Source: an uncultured Paracoccaceae bacterium (GTDB taxonomy: Bacteria > Pseudomonadota > Alphaproteobacteria > Rhodobacterales > Rhodobacteraceae). From it: 64,000 nt of DNA. How positions within the stretch are numbered: the stretch's first letter is position 1; every line of letters begins with the position of its first letter. Positions 10,430-19,633 of this stretch are shown here, in pieces. A program made the translations under genes and the position numbers. The stretch lies in the NCBI GenBank assembly GCA_947488175.1, contig CANKYO010000006.1, positions 1-64,000 of the forward strand. Direction: 5' to 3'. The notes beneath the pieces are model-generated. The model was not told where the DNA came from and ran no database searches. It was given only the letters and a program-made list of their open reading frames with translations.

Positions 10430-10558
10430 TTGGTTGGTTTAGCGAGGGGATATGTGGCCGTAAAGCAGCTTTGGAACCAAATTGGTGATGCTGCGTTATA
10501 GGTGCAGACGCGGAAACGTGATAATATCGATTCTTAACAACGAGTTGGGGACACTGCC

Positions 10559-11053
10559 ATGTCCAAGTTTATCATTACGACCTGCCTGCTGCTGTTCTGG
10601 GCGTTTTACGAAATGTCCGGCGGTGCCGATTTTGAGCCGCTTGAACGCAAGGTGGTTGCAAAGGCCCCGGTGACCGATTTGCCGGAACCGCCGGTTGTGG
10701 TTGCGCAAGCGCCAAGGCCAGCGCCGATCACTGCGCCGGTGGCAGAAGTGACCACGGCATCCTATACGCCAGAACTGGTGATCATTCCCGCGCCGGAACC
10801 AGTGGTTGAAGGCGTTACACTTGCGTCGGCTGAAACGACAGTGGTTGAGGATCCCCTGATTATTCACCAAGTTGCAGGCGAGTGGGTAAACATGCGCGAT
10901 GGGCCCAGTACATCGTTTTCTGTGCTCGACACGCTACCCCGTGGCACCAAGGCGGAAATCCTTGAAGTCAATGTTGACGGCTGGGCGCAAATCCGCCTGA
11001 TTGACAGTGGAAAGACCGGTTGGATGGCCGAACGGCTGCTGTCGGAAGGCTAA
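10559..11053 (+). CDS. SH3 (SH3b) domain protein, membrane anchored
   Basis: A 164-residue protein with an N-terminal hydrophobic segment (FIITTCLLLFWAFY), a Pro/Ala/Glu/Val-rich spacer (residues 35-95) and a bacterial SH3 domain at about 103-164 (GEWVNMRDGPSTSFSVLDTLPRG, then DGWAQIRL and TGWMAERLL). Such proteins usually sit in the periplasm and contact peptidoglycan or partner proteins. No catalytic domain is present. It is 42 bp upstream of an SDR gene on the same strand. Confidence 0.8.
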   Translation: MSKFIITTCLLLFWAFYEMSGGADFEPLERKVVAKAPVTDLPEPPVVVAQAPRPAPITAPVAEVTTASYTPELVIIPAPEPVVEGVTLASAETTVVEDPLIIHQVAGEWVNMRDGPSTSFSVLDTLPRGTKAEILEVNVDGWAQIRLIDSGKTGWMAERLLSEG

Positions 11054-11095
11054 CGCTGGCTTGTCAGCCGATGCCGCGCCGGGCACAAAGCTGGC

Positions 11096-11923
11096 ATGAC
11101 ACAGAAAACAATCCTGATTACCGGTTCTTCGTCGGGCATTGGTCTTGATGCTGCACGTGGTCTGCGCGATGCGGGCTGGCGTGTTTTTGCAAGTTGTCGC
11201 CAAGCTGAGGATTGCGAGAAGCTGAAGGCCGAAGGATTTGACAGCCCGCTGATCGACTACACGGATCCCGACAGTATCGTGAATGGTCTGGCCGAAACGC
11301 TGGAGGCGACAGGCGGGACTCTGGATGCGCTTTATAATAATGGGGCCTATGCCTGTCCCGGCGCGATTGAAGATCTGCCTGTTGACGGGTTGCGCGCCAT
11401 TTTCGAAGCCAACCTGTTTGGCTGGCACGAATTGACCCGGCTGGTCATTCCGGTGATGCGGGCGCAAGGGCATGGACGAATTATCAATTGTTCTTCGGTA
11501 CTTGGCCTGGTCGGGATCAAATGGCGGGGCGCCTATGTCGCAACCAAGTTCGCGCTGGAAGGCCTGACGGATGTGTTGCGGATCGAGATGAGCAATACGC
11601 CGATCAAGGTGATCCTGATTGAGCCGGGGCCGGTCACGTCGAAAATCCGCGAGAATGCGATCCCGCATTTCGAAAAATGGATCGATTGGGAAAACTCGGC
11701 GCGGGTCCACGAATACAAGGATGTGCTGGCACGTCTTTATACGAAGAGCGAGCCGGACAAGTTTGAATTGCCGCCTTCTGCCGTGACGAAAAAACTGCTG
11801 CACGCGCTGACGTCGCCACGGCCAAAGGCGCGATACTACGTGACAACGCCCACCTATCTGATGGGCTTTCTGCGGCGCATTCTGCCGACGCGCCTGCTGG
11901 ATGCGGTGATTTTGAAGGGCTGA
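11096..11923 (+). CDS. Short-chain dehydrogenase/reductase
   Basis: A 275-residue classical SDR. The dinucleotide-binding motif TGSSSGIG is at residues 8-15, the NNGAYA version of NNAG at about 81-86, a serine in NCSSVLG and the catalytic YVATK at about 149-153. The basic residue in SCRQAED near beta-2 hints at NADP(H) preference. The substrate is unknown. The C-terminus is basic with a hydrophobic patch (YLMGFLRRILPTRLLDAVILKG), suggesting membrane contact as in lipid-active SDRs. It is followed 60 bp later by a HIG1-like gene. Confidence 0.88.
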   Translation: MTQKTILITGSSSGIGLDAARGLRDAGWRVFASCRQAEDCEKLKAEGFDSPLIDYTDPDSIVNGLAETLEATGGTLDALYNNGAYACPGAIEDLPVDGLRAIFEANLFGWHELTRLVIPVMRAQGHGRIINCSSVLGLVGIKWRGAYVATKFALEGLTDVLRIEMSNTPIKVILIEPGPVTSKIRENAIPHFEKWIDWENSARVHEYKDVLARLYTKSEPDKFELPPSAVTKKLLHALTSPRPKARYYVTTPTYLMGFLRRILPTRLLDAVILKG

Positions 11924-11983
11924 GGGTTTCCTTCGCCCGTGGGCCTGCTACATCGCGAGGGACAATGTTGAGGGGACCTGACC

Positions 11984-12187
11984 ATGGCTGACGATCCGCT
12001 GTTCTGGCTTGTTGCCGCTGCTGTACTTATCGTGCTGTTCATCCTGCTTTTAGGGATTGGCGGTTTCGGGCGCGGTGGTGATTTCAACAAGAAATACGCC
12101 AACAAGATCATGCGCTGGCGGATCGGAGCGCAGTTTGTGGCCGTGCTGCTGATCCTGTTGTTTGTTTATTTGCGAAGAGGTGCCTAA
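11984..12187 (+). CDS. Twin-transmembrane HIG1-like small protein
   Basis: A 67-residue protein with two membrane helices (residues 7-29 and 48-63) around a short basic loop GGDFNKKYANKIMRWRI. This loop is the core of HIG1/hypoxia-induced-type domains, whose relatives assist cytochrome oxidase assembly. The function here is inference. It ends 4 bp before the cobalamin adenosyltransferase start, a pairing I recall from other Rhodobacterales. The start at 11984 follows GGGGACCTGACC, with GGGG as a weak ribosome site. Confidence 0.75.
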   Translation: MADDPLFWLVAAAVLIVLFILLLGIGGFGRGGDFNKKYANKIMRWRIGAQFVAVLLILLFVYLRRGA

Positions 12188-12191
12188 GCTC

Positions 12192-12764
12192 ATGGTTGTA
12201 CTGAATAAAATATATACCAAAACAGGCGATGCCGGTGAGACGGCGCTGGGCAATGGCAGCCGCGTGGCGAAGCATTCCATGCGCGTCACCTCGTACGGCA
12301 CAGTCGATGAAACCAACGCCACGGTCGGCCTGGCGCGCCTGCATGCGACGGGCGAGATGGATACGCAACTGGCGATGATCCAGAATGATCTGTTCGATCT
12401 CGGCGCTGATCTGTGCCGTCCGGATATGGAAAAGGATGGCGAGGCGGAGTATCCGCCGCTGCGCATGTCTGATGCCCAGGTCGAGCGGCTGGAGGCCGAA
12501 ATCGACGCGATGACCAAAAAGGTTGAGCCGTTGCGCAGTTTTATCCTGCCGGGTGGGTCGGCGCTGGCGGCGCATCTGCATCTGTGCCGGACCGTGTCGC
12601 GCCGGGCGGAACGGTTAACGGTCGAACTGGCCACAATGGAATCGGTGAACCCTGCGGCGGTGAAGTATCTGAACCGTCTTTCGGACTGGTTTTTCCAGGC
12701 CTCCCGCATTGCCAATGACGACGGCAAGAACGACGTGCTGTGGATTCCGGGGGCGAACCGCTGA
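12192..12764 (+). CDS. PduO-type ATP:cob(I)alamin adenosyltransferase
   Basis: A 190-residue enzyme that transfers adenosyl from ATP to cob(I)alamin, making coenzyme B12. The PduO/MMAB signature is complete: IYTKTGDAGETALGNGSRVAK at the N-terminus (ATP binding), YGTVDETNA, then RSFILPGG and CRTVSRRAER and the C-terminal YLNRLSDWFFQASR. ATG 12192 is chosen because it lies 4 bp after the preceding stop and begins MVVLNKIYTKTGD. Adenosyl-B12 is the cofactor of ethylmalonyl-CoA and methylmalonyl-CoA mutases, matching the mcd gene elsewhere in the window. Confidence 0.95.
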   Translation: MVVLNKIYTKTGDAGETALGNGSRVAKHSMRVTSYGTVDETNATVGLARLHATGEMDTQLAMIQNDLFDLGADLCRPDMEKDGEAEYPPLRMSDAQVERLEAEIDAMTKKVEPLRSFILPGGSALAAHLHLCRTVSRRAERLTVELATMESVNPAAVKYLNRLSDWFFQASRIANDDGKNDVLWIPGANR

Positions 12765-12793
12765 AAACCGCCATAAAGGGTGTTGCGTGACCC

Positions 12794-12811
12794 CCACCGT
12801 GCGGTGGTTTT
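12794..12811 (+). terminator. Probable terminator after the adenosyltransferase gene
   Basis: Stem CCACC/GGTGG with a GTGC loop followed by TTTTG, 30 bp after the stop codon. Confidence 0.55.
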
Positions 12812-12861
12812 GAGCCAAACGCGCGAATCATAGGTTAATCCCTTATTTCACAGGCAAATGT

Positions 12862-12903
12862 GCTGTCGGCGATGCGTCGGATTTGCGTCGGCAAAGCGTC
12901 GGA
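12862..12903 (+). repeat. Intergenic element with four GTCGG at 11-bp spacing, copy 1
   Basis: GTCGG begins at 12865, 12876, 12887 and 12898, exactly 11 bp apart. The 42-bp element matches a second copy at 35629-35670 at 39 of 42 positions. It lies about 100 bp upstream of the fatty acid desaturase gene. The rest of the 237-bp gap has no ORF I can support. Confidence 0.7.
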
Positions 12904-13001
12904 CATTTTGGCGGCAATTGGCGGGATTAATCGCGCGTACGGTGGGTTTCACGTCGCCCTGACGAATTGACCGGTTCAGACGCGGCCGATAGGCTGCGGC
13001 G

Positions 13002-14072
13002 ATGGCAAAGGACTATTCCCTGACCGGCGAGACGGGACGCGCCGCGGCGGCGCAAGGGATCGCGAACCCCAAATGGTTTCGGCCTGACGTCGACCCGCAG
13101 GCCATTCGCAAGCTGATGGAGAAATCAGACGCCATCGCCTTGCGCGACACCCTCATCTGGATTGGTGCGATGATCATGTCGGCCGCCATCGCCACCATGT
13201 TGTGGCCGTCATGGTGGTCGGCCCCTTTCTGGCTGATCTACGGCGTTCTTTATGGGTCAGCATCGGATTCGCGCTGGCATGAATGTGGGCACAAGACCGC
13301 GTTCAAGACTGCCTGGATGAACGAGGTCGTCTATCAGATCGCGAGCTTCATGCTGATGCGGAACCCGGTTGTCTGGCGTGCGAGCCATGTGCGCCATCAT
13401 ACCGATACGATTATCGTGGGCCGCGATCCTGAGATTGTGGCCATGCGCCCGCCCGATCTGCGCCGCATCCTGCTGAACCTGTTCGGGATCGTGGATGTCT
13501 CTGTGCTGGTCCGGCGGATGATGCTGCATGCCAGCGGACGCATCCACCCTGACGAGGCGATGTATGTGCGCGATGCCGACCGGCCCCGCGTCTTTCGCGT
13601 CGCCCGTATCTGGCTGGTGATTTATGGCTGCGTGATTGGTCTGGCGATCTGGATGGGGTCTGTGTTGCCGCTAATGTTGGTTGGTCTGCCCCGGCTTTAC
13701 GGGGCGTGGCATCATGTGATGACCGGTGTGCTGCAGCATCTGGGGCTGGCCGAGAATGTATCGGACCACAGGCTGAATACCCGCACCGTGCTGATGAACC
13801 CGGTCAGCCGCTTTATCTATCTGAACATGAACTACCATCTGGAACATCACATGTTCACGATGGTTCCTTATTATCATCTGCCGCGCCTGCATGAGTTGAT
13901 CAAACAAGACCTGCCCGCGCCGGAGCCGTCGATTACTGCCGCAATTCGGCGTCTGATCCCGGTGCTGGTACGGCAGTTGAAATACGAAGATGCGGTGATC
14001 ATTCCCGATCTACCGCCCGGCGCGATCCCCTTTCGGGCAGAGGTGGAGCGGCTGCGCCCTCACGCGATCTGA
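13002..14072 (+). CDS. Fatty acid desaturase family membrane protein
   Basis: A 356-residue integral membrane di-iron enzyme. The three histidine boxes are present: HECGHK (about residues 90-95), HVRHHTDT (about 128-135) and HLEHHMF (about 283-289). Helices around 50-85 and 190-230 separate them. It is of the COG3239 type and should introduce a double bond or hydroxyl group into an acyl or alkyl chain. Position and substrate are not predictable. No Shine-Dalgarno sequence is evident before ATG 13002 (GGCTGCGGCG). The upstream gap carries the GTCGG array. Confidence 0.88.
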   Translation: MAKDYSLTGETGRAAAAQGIANPKWFRPDVDPQAIRKLMEKSDAIALRDTLIWIGAMIMSAAIATMLWPSWWSAPFWLIYGVLYGSASDSRWHECGHKTAFKTAWMNEVVYQIASFMLMRNPVVWRASHVRHHTDTIIVGRDPEIVAMRPPDLRRILLNLFGIVDVSVLVRRMMLHASGRIHPDEAMYVRDADRPRVFRVARIWLVIYGCVIGLAIWMGSVLPLMLVGLPRLYGAWHHVMTGVLQHLGLAENVSDHRLNTRTVLMNPVSRFIYLNMNYHLEHHMFTMVPYYHLPRLHELIKQDLPAPEPSITAAIRRLIPVLVRQLKYEDAVIIPDLPPGAIPFRAEVERLRPHAI

Positions 14073-14266
14073 TGACAAGCGTGATGTTCATAGAGATGAC
14101 GCCCCGCGAATAACGTATCTGGCGCAGGGTCGCGATTGACGCGCGCGTCAAGAACGTGGCGTCCGCGACCGCTCCCGCGTCGATTTTGCACTGTTTTTGC
14201 CCGGCTACGCACGATAACAACGCAGCGAGAACGCGAAATGTCAGATTCTTTGGGAGAGAAACGCAG

Positions 14267-15025
14267 ATGAAGGTCCTTGTACCCGTCAAGCGCGTGATCG
14301 ACTACAACGTGAAGGTCCGTGTCAAAGCGGATGGCTCCGGTGTCGATCTTGCCAACGTCAAAATGTCCATGAACCCGTTCGACGAAATTGCCGTCGAAGA
14401 GGCCATTCGCCTTCGCGAAGCCGGCAAGGTCGAGGAGGTCGTGGCGGTATCCATTGGCGTCAAGCAGGCGCAGGAAACCCTGCGCACGGCGCTGGCCATG
14501 GGCGCAGACCGCGCCATTCTGGTTGTGGCCACCGATGATGTGCACACGGATATCGAACCGCTGGCGGTTGCCAAGATCCTTGCCGCCATCGTCAAGGAAG
14601 AAGATCCCGGTCTGGTGCTATGCGGCAAGCAGGCGATCGACAATGACATGAATGCCACCGGTCAGATGCTGTCGGCGTTGCTGGGTTGGTCCCAAGCGAC
14701 CTTTGCGTCCGAGGTGAACCTGGACGGCGACAGTGCCGTAGTCACCCGCGAGGTTGATGGCGGTCTGCAGACTATCAAGGTCAAGATGCCGACCATTGTG
14801 ACCGTTGATCTGCGCCTGAACGAGCCGCGCTATGCGTCGCTGCCCAACATCATGAAGGCCAAGAAAAAGCCGCTGGATGAAAAGACACCCGCCGATTACG
14901 GCGTTGATGTTGCCCCGCGTCTGACCATTGTCAGCACGACCGAACCAGAGGCCCGCAAGGCCGGTATCATGGTGGGGTCTGTTGATGAGCTTGTCGAGAA
15001 ACTCAAAGAAGCGGGGGCTGTGTAA
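14267..15025 (+). CDS. etfB: Electron transfer flavoprotein beta subunit
   Basis: A 252-residue subunit that binds AMP and, with EtfA, passes electrons from acyl-CoA dehydrogenases to ETF:ubiquinone oxidoreductase. The start [19 protein letters not shown] is typical, as are [41 protein letters not shown] and [13 protein letters not shown] 14267 follows GGGAGAG. The stop codon overlaps the etfA start (TAATG), giving tight coupling. Acyl-CoA dehydrogenases such as Mcd at 27.6 kb are its expected electron donors. Confidence 0.97.
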   Translation: MKVLVPVKRVIDYNVKVRVKADGSGVDLANVKMSMNPFDEIAVEEAIRLREAGKVEEVVAVSIGVKQAQETLRTALAMGADRAILVVATDDVHTDIEPLAVAKILAAIVKEEDPGLVLCGKQAIDNDMNATGQMLSALLGWSQATFASEVNLDGDSAVVTREVDGGLQTIKVKMPTIVTVDLRLNEPRYASLPNIMKAKKKPLDEKTPADYGVDVAPRLTIVSTTEPEARKAGIMVGSVDELVEKLKEAGAV

Positions 15026-15951
15026 TGGCTGTTCTTCTGATTGGTGAAGTGACTGACGGCGCTTTGGCCGTTGATGCAACCGCAAAGGCCGTGACTGCGG
15101 CGCAAGCCTTGGGCGATGTGACCGTGCTGTGCGCTGGCGCGTCTGCCAAGGCTGCCGCTGAAGAGGCCGCCAAGATCGACGGTGTGTCCAAGGTGCTGTG
15201 CGCCGAGGATCCTGCGTTGGGCCACCGGTTGGCCGAACCCACGGCGGATCTGATCGTGTCGCTCGCGGGCGATTATTCCCATATCGCCGCCCCCGGCACG
15301 ACCGACGCCAAGAACGTGATGCCCCGTGTGGCGGCTTTGCTGGATGCGATGGTGATTTCCGAAGTGACCGGCATCGTGGATGCCGACACATTCGAGCGCC
15401 CGATCTATGCCGGTAACGCGATCCAGACCGTGAAATCGTCGGATGAAAAGAAGGTCATGACGATCAGGACCGCCGGTTTTGATGCCGCTGGCATGGGTGG
15501 ATCGGCTGCCGTTGAAAGCATCGGTGCTGCCGGCAACCCCGGCCTGTCCGAATGGGTTGAGGATAAGGTTGCCGCCAGCGACCGGCCAGAGCTGACATCG
15601 GCTGGTGTCGTGGTTTCTGGTGGTCGTGGTGTCGGGTCTGAAGATGACTTTGCCCTGATCGAAAAGCTGGCTGACAAGCTGGGCGCGGCTGTGGGTGCAT
15701 CCCGTGCTGCCGTCGACAGCGGCTATGCCCCCAATGACTGGCAGGTCGGTCAGACGGGTAAGGTTGTTGCCCCTGATCTTTATGTTGCTGTCGGTATTTC
15801 CGGTGCGATCCAGCACCTTGCGGGGATGAAAGACAGCAAGATCATCGTGGCCATCAACAAGGATGAAGAAGCCCCGATCTTCCAGGTGGCCGATTATGGT
15901 CTGGTGGCTGATCTGTTTGATGCCGTGCCGGAACTGACTGAAAAGCTCTGA
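15025..15951 (+). CDS. etfA: Electron transfer flavoprotein alpha subunit
   Basis: A 308-residue FAD-binding partner of EtfB. The N-terminal domain begins [15 protein letters not shown]. The C-terminal FAD domain shows [38 protein letters not shown], then [32 protein letters not shown] and [22 protein letters not shown], all invariant features. It overlaps etfB by one base and is followed by a strong hairpin. Confidence 0.97.
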   Translation: MAVLLIGEVTDGALAVDATAKAVTAAQALGDVTVLCAGASAKAAAEEAAKIDGVSKVLCAEDPALGHRLAEPTADLIVSLAGDYSHIAAPGTTDAKNVMPRVAALLDAMVISEVTGIVDADTFERPIYAGNAIQTVKSSDEKKVMTIRTAGFDAAGMGGSAAVESIGAAGNPGLSEWVEDKVAASDRPELTSAGVVVSGGRGVGSEDDFALIEKLADKLGAAVGASRAAVDSGYAPNDWQVGQTGKVVAPDLYVAVGISGAIQHLAGMKDSKIIVAINKDEEAPIFQVADYGLVADLFDAVPELTEKL

Positions 15952-15973
15952 TTGCCTGAAAGCACATGGATTT

Positions 15974-16006
15974 GGGGGCCCGTGGCAGATACCGCGGGCC
16001 CCCTTT
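15974..16006. terminator. Bidirectional terminator between etfA and the DUF6473 gene
   Basis: A perfect 9-bp stem GGGGGCCCG/CGGGCCCCC (15974-15982 and 15995-16003) with a 12-nt loop and TTT after it lies in the 56-bp gap between convergent genes. Confidence 0.7.
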
Positions 16007-16007
16007 C

Positions 16008-16856
16008 TCATGAAACGGCGTAAAGATGTTCGCGTAAGGCCGGGATGACGAATGCGCTGGCCTCGGAGTGGCAGGCGGGCCCCAGCATTTCAGAGGCGGC
16101 GGCACTTTGTGATGCGGGGAATTGCATGCCTGTCGTGCCCTTGGCCAAAGCCCCGTCGGATGGATTGACGACCACGATGTCCTGTACCAACGGCCGCAAT
16201 TCTTCCAACATGGATCTGGTGATGAAAAGCGGGTCGGCCTGTAGCTGATCCTCGCGTTCTGACCAATGCTTGTCGCTCAACTCTTCTTCGGAGAACCACA
16301 GAAGCATGCTGCGCGGGCCGATCTGATGCAGCATGTTTTTCATCCGTGCGGTCCATGCCTCGCGCAGTTCGCCCACGACGATATCGAACCGGTCTGGTGA
16401 TTTGCTGTAGAGCGCGCCCAACATGTGCCGGATGAAGGAAAATTCGGAGAAATCGACATCGTCATAAATCGCCTCGAGCACGGTGGAGGCCCGCAGGAAA
16501 CGGTCATTGCGTCGCGGATGGACCGAATAGAACCGGTTGGACAGGAAGTTGGCCCCCATGACCTGCACCACAGTCATATCCGCCCCATTGCAGATTTCCA
16601 TGATGGTTGGATCGTTGACGAAGGCGTCGATCCCACCGTTCACGCAACCGAGGTTGACGCAGGTTTGCCGCATCACCCGTTCGACCAGCGTCGGGAACGG
16701 TTTGGGAATGAACTTGCCGTATGTCTCTGTCCCGCCGATGAAGGCGATATAAGGATGGTCCAACCGTCGGCGTGGCCCACGGAACAGCATCCGCGAATTG
16801 CCATAGCGGCACGGCGCATATGACAGTTCTTCGTGTTCGATAACCTCTTGCTTCAT
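16008..16856 (-). CDS. DUF6473 family protein
   Basis: A 282-residue protein of a family I recall mainly from Rhodobacteraceae (DUF6473). Landmarks are YAPCRYGNSRMLFRGPRR, YIAFIGGTETYGKFI, CVNLGCVNGGIDAFVNDP and NFLSNRFYSVHPRRNDRF. The GGTETYGKF and GCVNGGIDAF blocks look like the nucleotide or active-site loops of SGNH-hydrolase-like folds, but no function is established. The start MKQEVIEHEEL at 16856 is preferred to the ATG at 16883, because family members begin close to the YAPCRYG block. Confidence 0.75.
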   Translation of the reverse strand: MKQEVIEHEELSYAPCRYGNSRMLFRGPRRRLDHPYIAFIGGTETYGKFIPKPFPTLVERVMRQTCVNLGCVNGGIDAFVNDPTIMEICNGADMTVVQVMGANFLSNRFYSVHPRRNDRFLRASTVLEAIYDDVDFSEFSFIRHMLGALYSKSPDRFDIVVGELREAWTARMKNMLHQIGPRSMLLWFSEEELSDKHWSEREDQLQADPLFITRSMLEELRPLVQDIVVVNPSDGALAKGTTGMQFPASQSAAASEMLGPACHSEASAFVIPALREHLYAVS

Positions 16857-17014
16857 GGTTCCCACCTTTTGTGCTTCACCCATGATGCAGATTCGCCGAA
16901 ATCACTTGCAAATTCGCTAATGCGCAAATTTGACCTAAATTTTCGCGACTGCGCCGCCTTGAAGCATCCCCCACCCCGGGCCTATGGTGCGGGCGAACCA
17001 GTCAGGGGAAGATC

Positions 17015-17890
17015 ATGACAATCGAACGTGTAGGCATCGTTGGCGCGGGCCAGATGGGAAATGGCATTGCCCATGTTTTTGCACTGGCCGGGTATGAAGT
17101 GCTGATGACCGATATCAGCGAGGACGCGCTGAACGCGGCCATGGCCCTGATCGACCGCAATCTGGAACGGCAGGTAGGGCGCGATCTGATCACCGCTGAC
17201 GCCAAGGCAGAGGCGCTGGCACGCATCGGAACCACCGCGACGCTGACGGATCTGGGCCAGACTGACCTGATCATCGAGGCCGCGACCGAGCGCGAGACGA
17301 TCAAGACCGCCATTTTCGAGGATCTGGTTCCGCATCTGAAGCCTGACACGATCCTGACATCGAACACGTCGTCCATTTCGATCACCCGGCTTGCATCGCG
17401 CACGGACCGGCCCGAGAAATTCATGGGGTTCCATTTCATGAACCCGGTGCCGATCATGCAACTGGTCGAATTGATCCGGGGCATTGCGACGGATGAGGAG
17501 ACGTTCAAGGCCTGTCATGCTGTCGTCGAACGGCTTGGCAAGACATCCGCCACCGCCGAGGATTTCCCCGCCTTTATCGTCAACCGTATCCTGATGCCGA
17601 TGATCAACGAGGCGATTTATACGCTGTATGAAGGGGTCGGTTCCGTACAGTCCATCGATACATCGCTGAAGCTGGGGGCGAACCATCCCATGGGGCCGCT
17701 GGAACTGGCGGATTTCATCGGGTTGGACACCTGCCTTGCGATCATGAACGTGCTGCATGACGGGCTGGCCGATACCAAGTATCGCCCCTGCCCGTTGTTG
17801 ACCAAATATGTGGAAGCCGGCTGGTTGGGCCGGAAATCAAAGCGCGGGTTTTATGACTACCGGGGCGAGACGCCTGTTCCGACGCGGTAG
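17015..17890 (+). CDS. 3-hydroxybutyryl-CoA dehydrogenase
   Basis: A 291-residue NAD(P)-dependent dehydrogenase converting acetoacetyl-CoA and 3-hydroxybutyryl-CoA. The Rossmann motif GAGQMGNGIA is at residues 9-18. The catalytic histidine lies in MGFHFMNPVP, with SNTSSIS before it and the HCDH C-terminal domain FPAFIVNRILMPMINEA and HPMGPLELADFIGLDTC. GGGGAAG precedes the start. It is a single-function enzyme, not a fused beta-oxidation protein, and fits acetyl-CoA assimilation or polyhydroxybutyrate turnover. The gene is monocistronic and converges on a lipoprotein gene 30 bp away. Confidence 0.93.
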   Translation: MTIERVGIVGAGQMGNGIAHVFALAGYEVLMTDISEDALNAAMALIDRNLERQVGRDLITADAKAEALARIGTTATLTDLGQTDLIIEAATERETIKTAIFEDLVPHLKPDTILTSNTSSISITRLASRTDRPEKFMGFHFMNPVPIMQLVELIRGIATDEETFKACHAVVERLGKTSATAEDFPAFIVNRILMPMINEAIYTLYEGVGSVQSIDTSLKLGANHPMGPLELADFIGLDTCLAIMNVLHDGLADTKYRPCPLLTKYVEAGWLGRKSKRGFYDYRGETPVPTR

Positions 17891-17919
17891 ATTATGGCCA
17901 CCACCACGCCGCCAATGGT

Positions 17920-18573
17920 TTACTGCCGCTTGCCGTAGACATATCCGCCAAGGTCTGTGTCGCTGAAACCCGCCGCAACCTCATCCGCGTTGCTGCCGTA
18001 GATGCCGCCATCGAGGTCGAAATCTGTTCCGTCAAAATCAACACTGCCGGAGACAATGCCGTTGTTGTCCACAATGCCATAGACCGTGAGGCGTGTATCG
18101 TCCGAAGTGCCGATCAATGTGTTGTTGAAAACGGCGTATTGCAGGTCCAGCGCACCATGACCGGCAATCGCATTGTCAGCAGCCACAGTATAGTGCCCCT
18201 GATAAGTGACATTGCCGGTTGGTATGGCTTCGGTCGTACCGTCGATGACCGAAAATGCGTCACGAAGGCCATCAGTGCCGCCTGCGGCTGCGACGATGAC
18301 ATCATCGCCAGTAAACAAAACAGCTGTGAGTCCGTAGCTTCCCGTCAAAAGCAGTTCTTCCCCGGCGACATTTCCGGGGGTGGGAATGTCCAGATTATCA
18401 AGAAAATCGCCGTCGGAAAGACGGTAGCCGTTCCCGGTACTGTAGGGGGTGATTTGCCCGCCGCTCACCGCTATTTCGACCGAGCGGCTGATTGCAGAGG
18501 GATCACTATCTGAGCTGCCACTGGCGCAAGCTGAAAGCATGGGCAGTGTGGCAAGGAGTATGAGTCTTTTCAT
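17920..18573 (-). CDS. Lipoprotein with transferrin-binding-protein-like barrel
   Basis: A 217-residue predicted lipoprotein. The signal sequence MKRLILLATLPMLSAC ends in a lipobox with the cysteine at about residue 16. The following sequence is Gly/Asp/Thr-rich and beta-rich, ending DLQYAVFNNTLIGTSDD, VSGSVDFDGTDFDLDGGIYGSNADEVAAGF and GGYVYGKRQ. The motif of a glycine-rich strand followed by Y/F-G-x-A-D-E-x-A-G is typical of the C-terminal barrels of TbpB-like or hemophilin-like surface lipoproteins. The start at 18573 is chosen for the signal peptide, although the frame is open upstream. The ligand is unknown and no TonB receptor or Slam gene is adjacent. Confidence 0.7.
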   Translation of the reverse strand: MKRLILLATLPMLSACASGSSDSDPSAISRSVEIAVSGGQITPYSTGNGYRLSDGDFLDNLDIPTPGNVAGEELLLTGSYGLTAVLFTGDDVIVAAAGGTDGLRDAFSVIDGTTEAIPTGNVTYQGHYTVAADNAIAGHGALDLQYAVFNNTLIGTSDDTRLTVYGIVDNNGIVSGSVDFDGTDFDLDGGIYGSNADEVAAGFSDTDLGGYVYGKRQ

Positions 18574-18721
18574 TGCTGTTTCGTCTCTTTGGCTGGTTTC
18601 GGCGCGACTGCCTGCTTCACAATTGGTGGCCGCGTTTAATACACCCTCCATGTCCAATTTGCGGCGGGTTTTAGACGATTTTAAAATAGTTTGGAGGCGA
18701 TGATGCCGGGGCTGTTGCCCA

Positions 18722-19603
18722 CTAGCTTTCTTTCAGCCCCAGTGTCTGTTCACGCAGCCAGGCCATGAAGGCACGGGGTTCTTTGATGCGGGCGGTGACT
18801 TCGGCTTCGGCGACAGGTTTGCCGATAACCGGCTTTTGCGCCTTGCCGCAGGCATGCACGATCTCGTGCAGCAGCAGGCTTTGCCGCAGGGTGGCAGAGA
18901 TTTTGTTGGCGATCTGATACCAGCGCGAATTTGCGCCGGGGAAGTAGCATGGCACGACCGTCGCCCCTGATGTGCGGATCATCTTGGCGGTAAAGACGTT
19001 CCACTCCGCCTCTCGTGCCGGGCCGAACATGGTGTCGGATGACGCCACAACGCCCGAGGGAAACAGGGCCACCAGCCCGCCATTGTCCAGATGTTCCATC
19101 GTGGCGCGCCGCATCTCGACCATTTTCTTTTGGGCGTCCGGTTCGTGTGGGAATGGGACCGGGATCATGAAATCCGCGGCCTCTTTGTCGATCCCGGTCA
19201 GGATCGACCGGGTCAGGATCCGGTAATCAGTGCGCACCCGGCCAATCATGTCGGCCAGGATCATGCCGTCGACCATGCCGTGGGGGTGGTTGGCCACGAA
19301 CACCACCGGTCCGGTCTTGGGGATGTTGTTCAACTGTTCCTGCGGAGTCAGCAGGTCAATTTCCATGACATCAAGGGCGGCGCGCCAGAATGCCTGGCCG
19401 TGGAATTTGCCCAGCCGCTCGAACTTGCGGATCATCCGCACGATCTGCAGCTTGCCCGTACACCATTCGATAGACCGGATGATGTTGCGTTTCATCGGAC
19501 TGTCGAACGTGTTGGAATAGGTCAGGCTGCGGCGGTCATAGACGATCGGCGCGTCTTCGGGGACAACCGGTTGTGCAGGGATATGCCGGGTAGTTTCGGT
19601 CAC
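18722..19603 (-). CDS. Lysophospholipid acyltransferase family protein
   Basis: A 293-residue membrane-associated acyltransferase of the PlsC superfamily. Motif I is the variant NHPHGMVDG (usual NHxxxxD) near residue 108. Motif III FPSGVV is near 185, followed by VVPCYFPGANSRWY. It should transfer an acyl chain to a lysolipid such as lysophosphatidate or lyso-ornithine lipid, but the acceptor is not predictable. It lies 30 bp downstream of the HPr gene on the same strand and could be the last gene of the PTS operon. Confidence 0.8.
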   Translation of the reverse strand: MTETTRHIPAQPVVPEDAPIVYDRRSLTYSNTFDSPMKRNIIRSIEWCTGKLQIVRMIRKFERLGKFHGQAFWRAALDVMEIDLLTPQEQLNNIPKTGPVVFVANHPHGMVDGMILADMIGRVRTDYRILTRSILTGIDKEAADFMIPVPFPHEPDAQKKMVEMRRATMEHLDNGGLVALFPSGVVASSDTMFGPAREAEWNVFTAKMIRTSGATVVPCYFPGANSRWYQIANKISATLRQSLLLHEIVHACGKAQKPVIGKPVAEAEVTARIKEPRAFMAWLREQTLGLKES

Positions 19604-19633
19604 TCAATACGTCCTATCCGGTCAGTCGGACCT

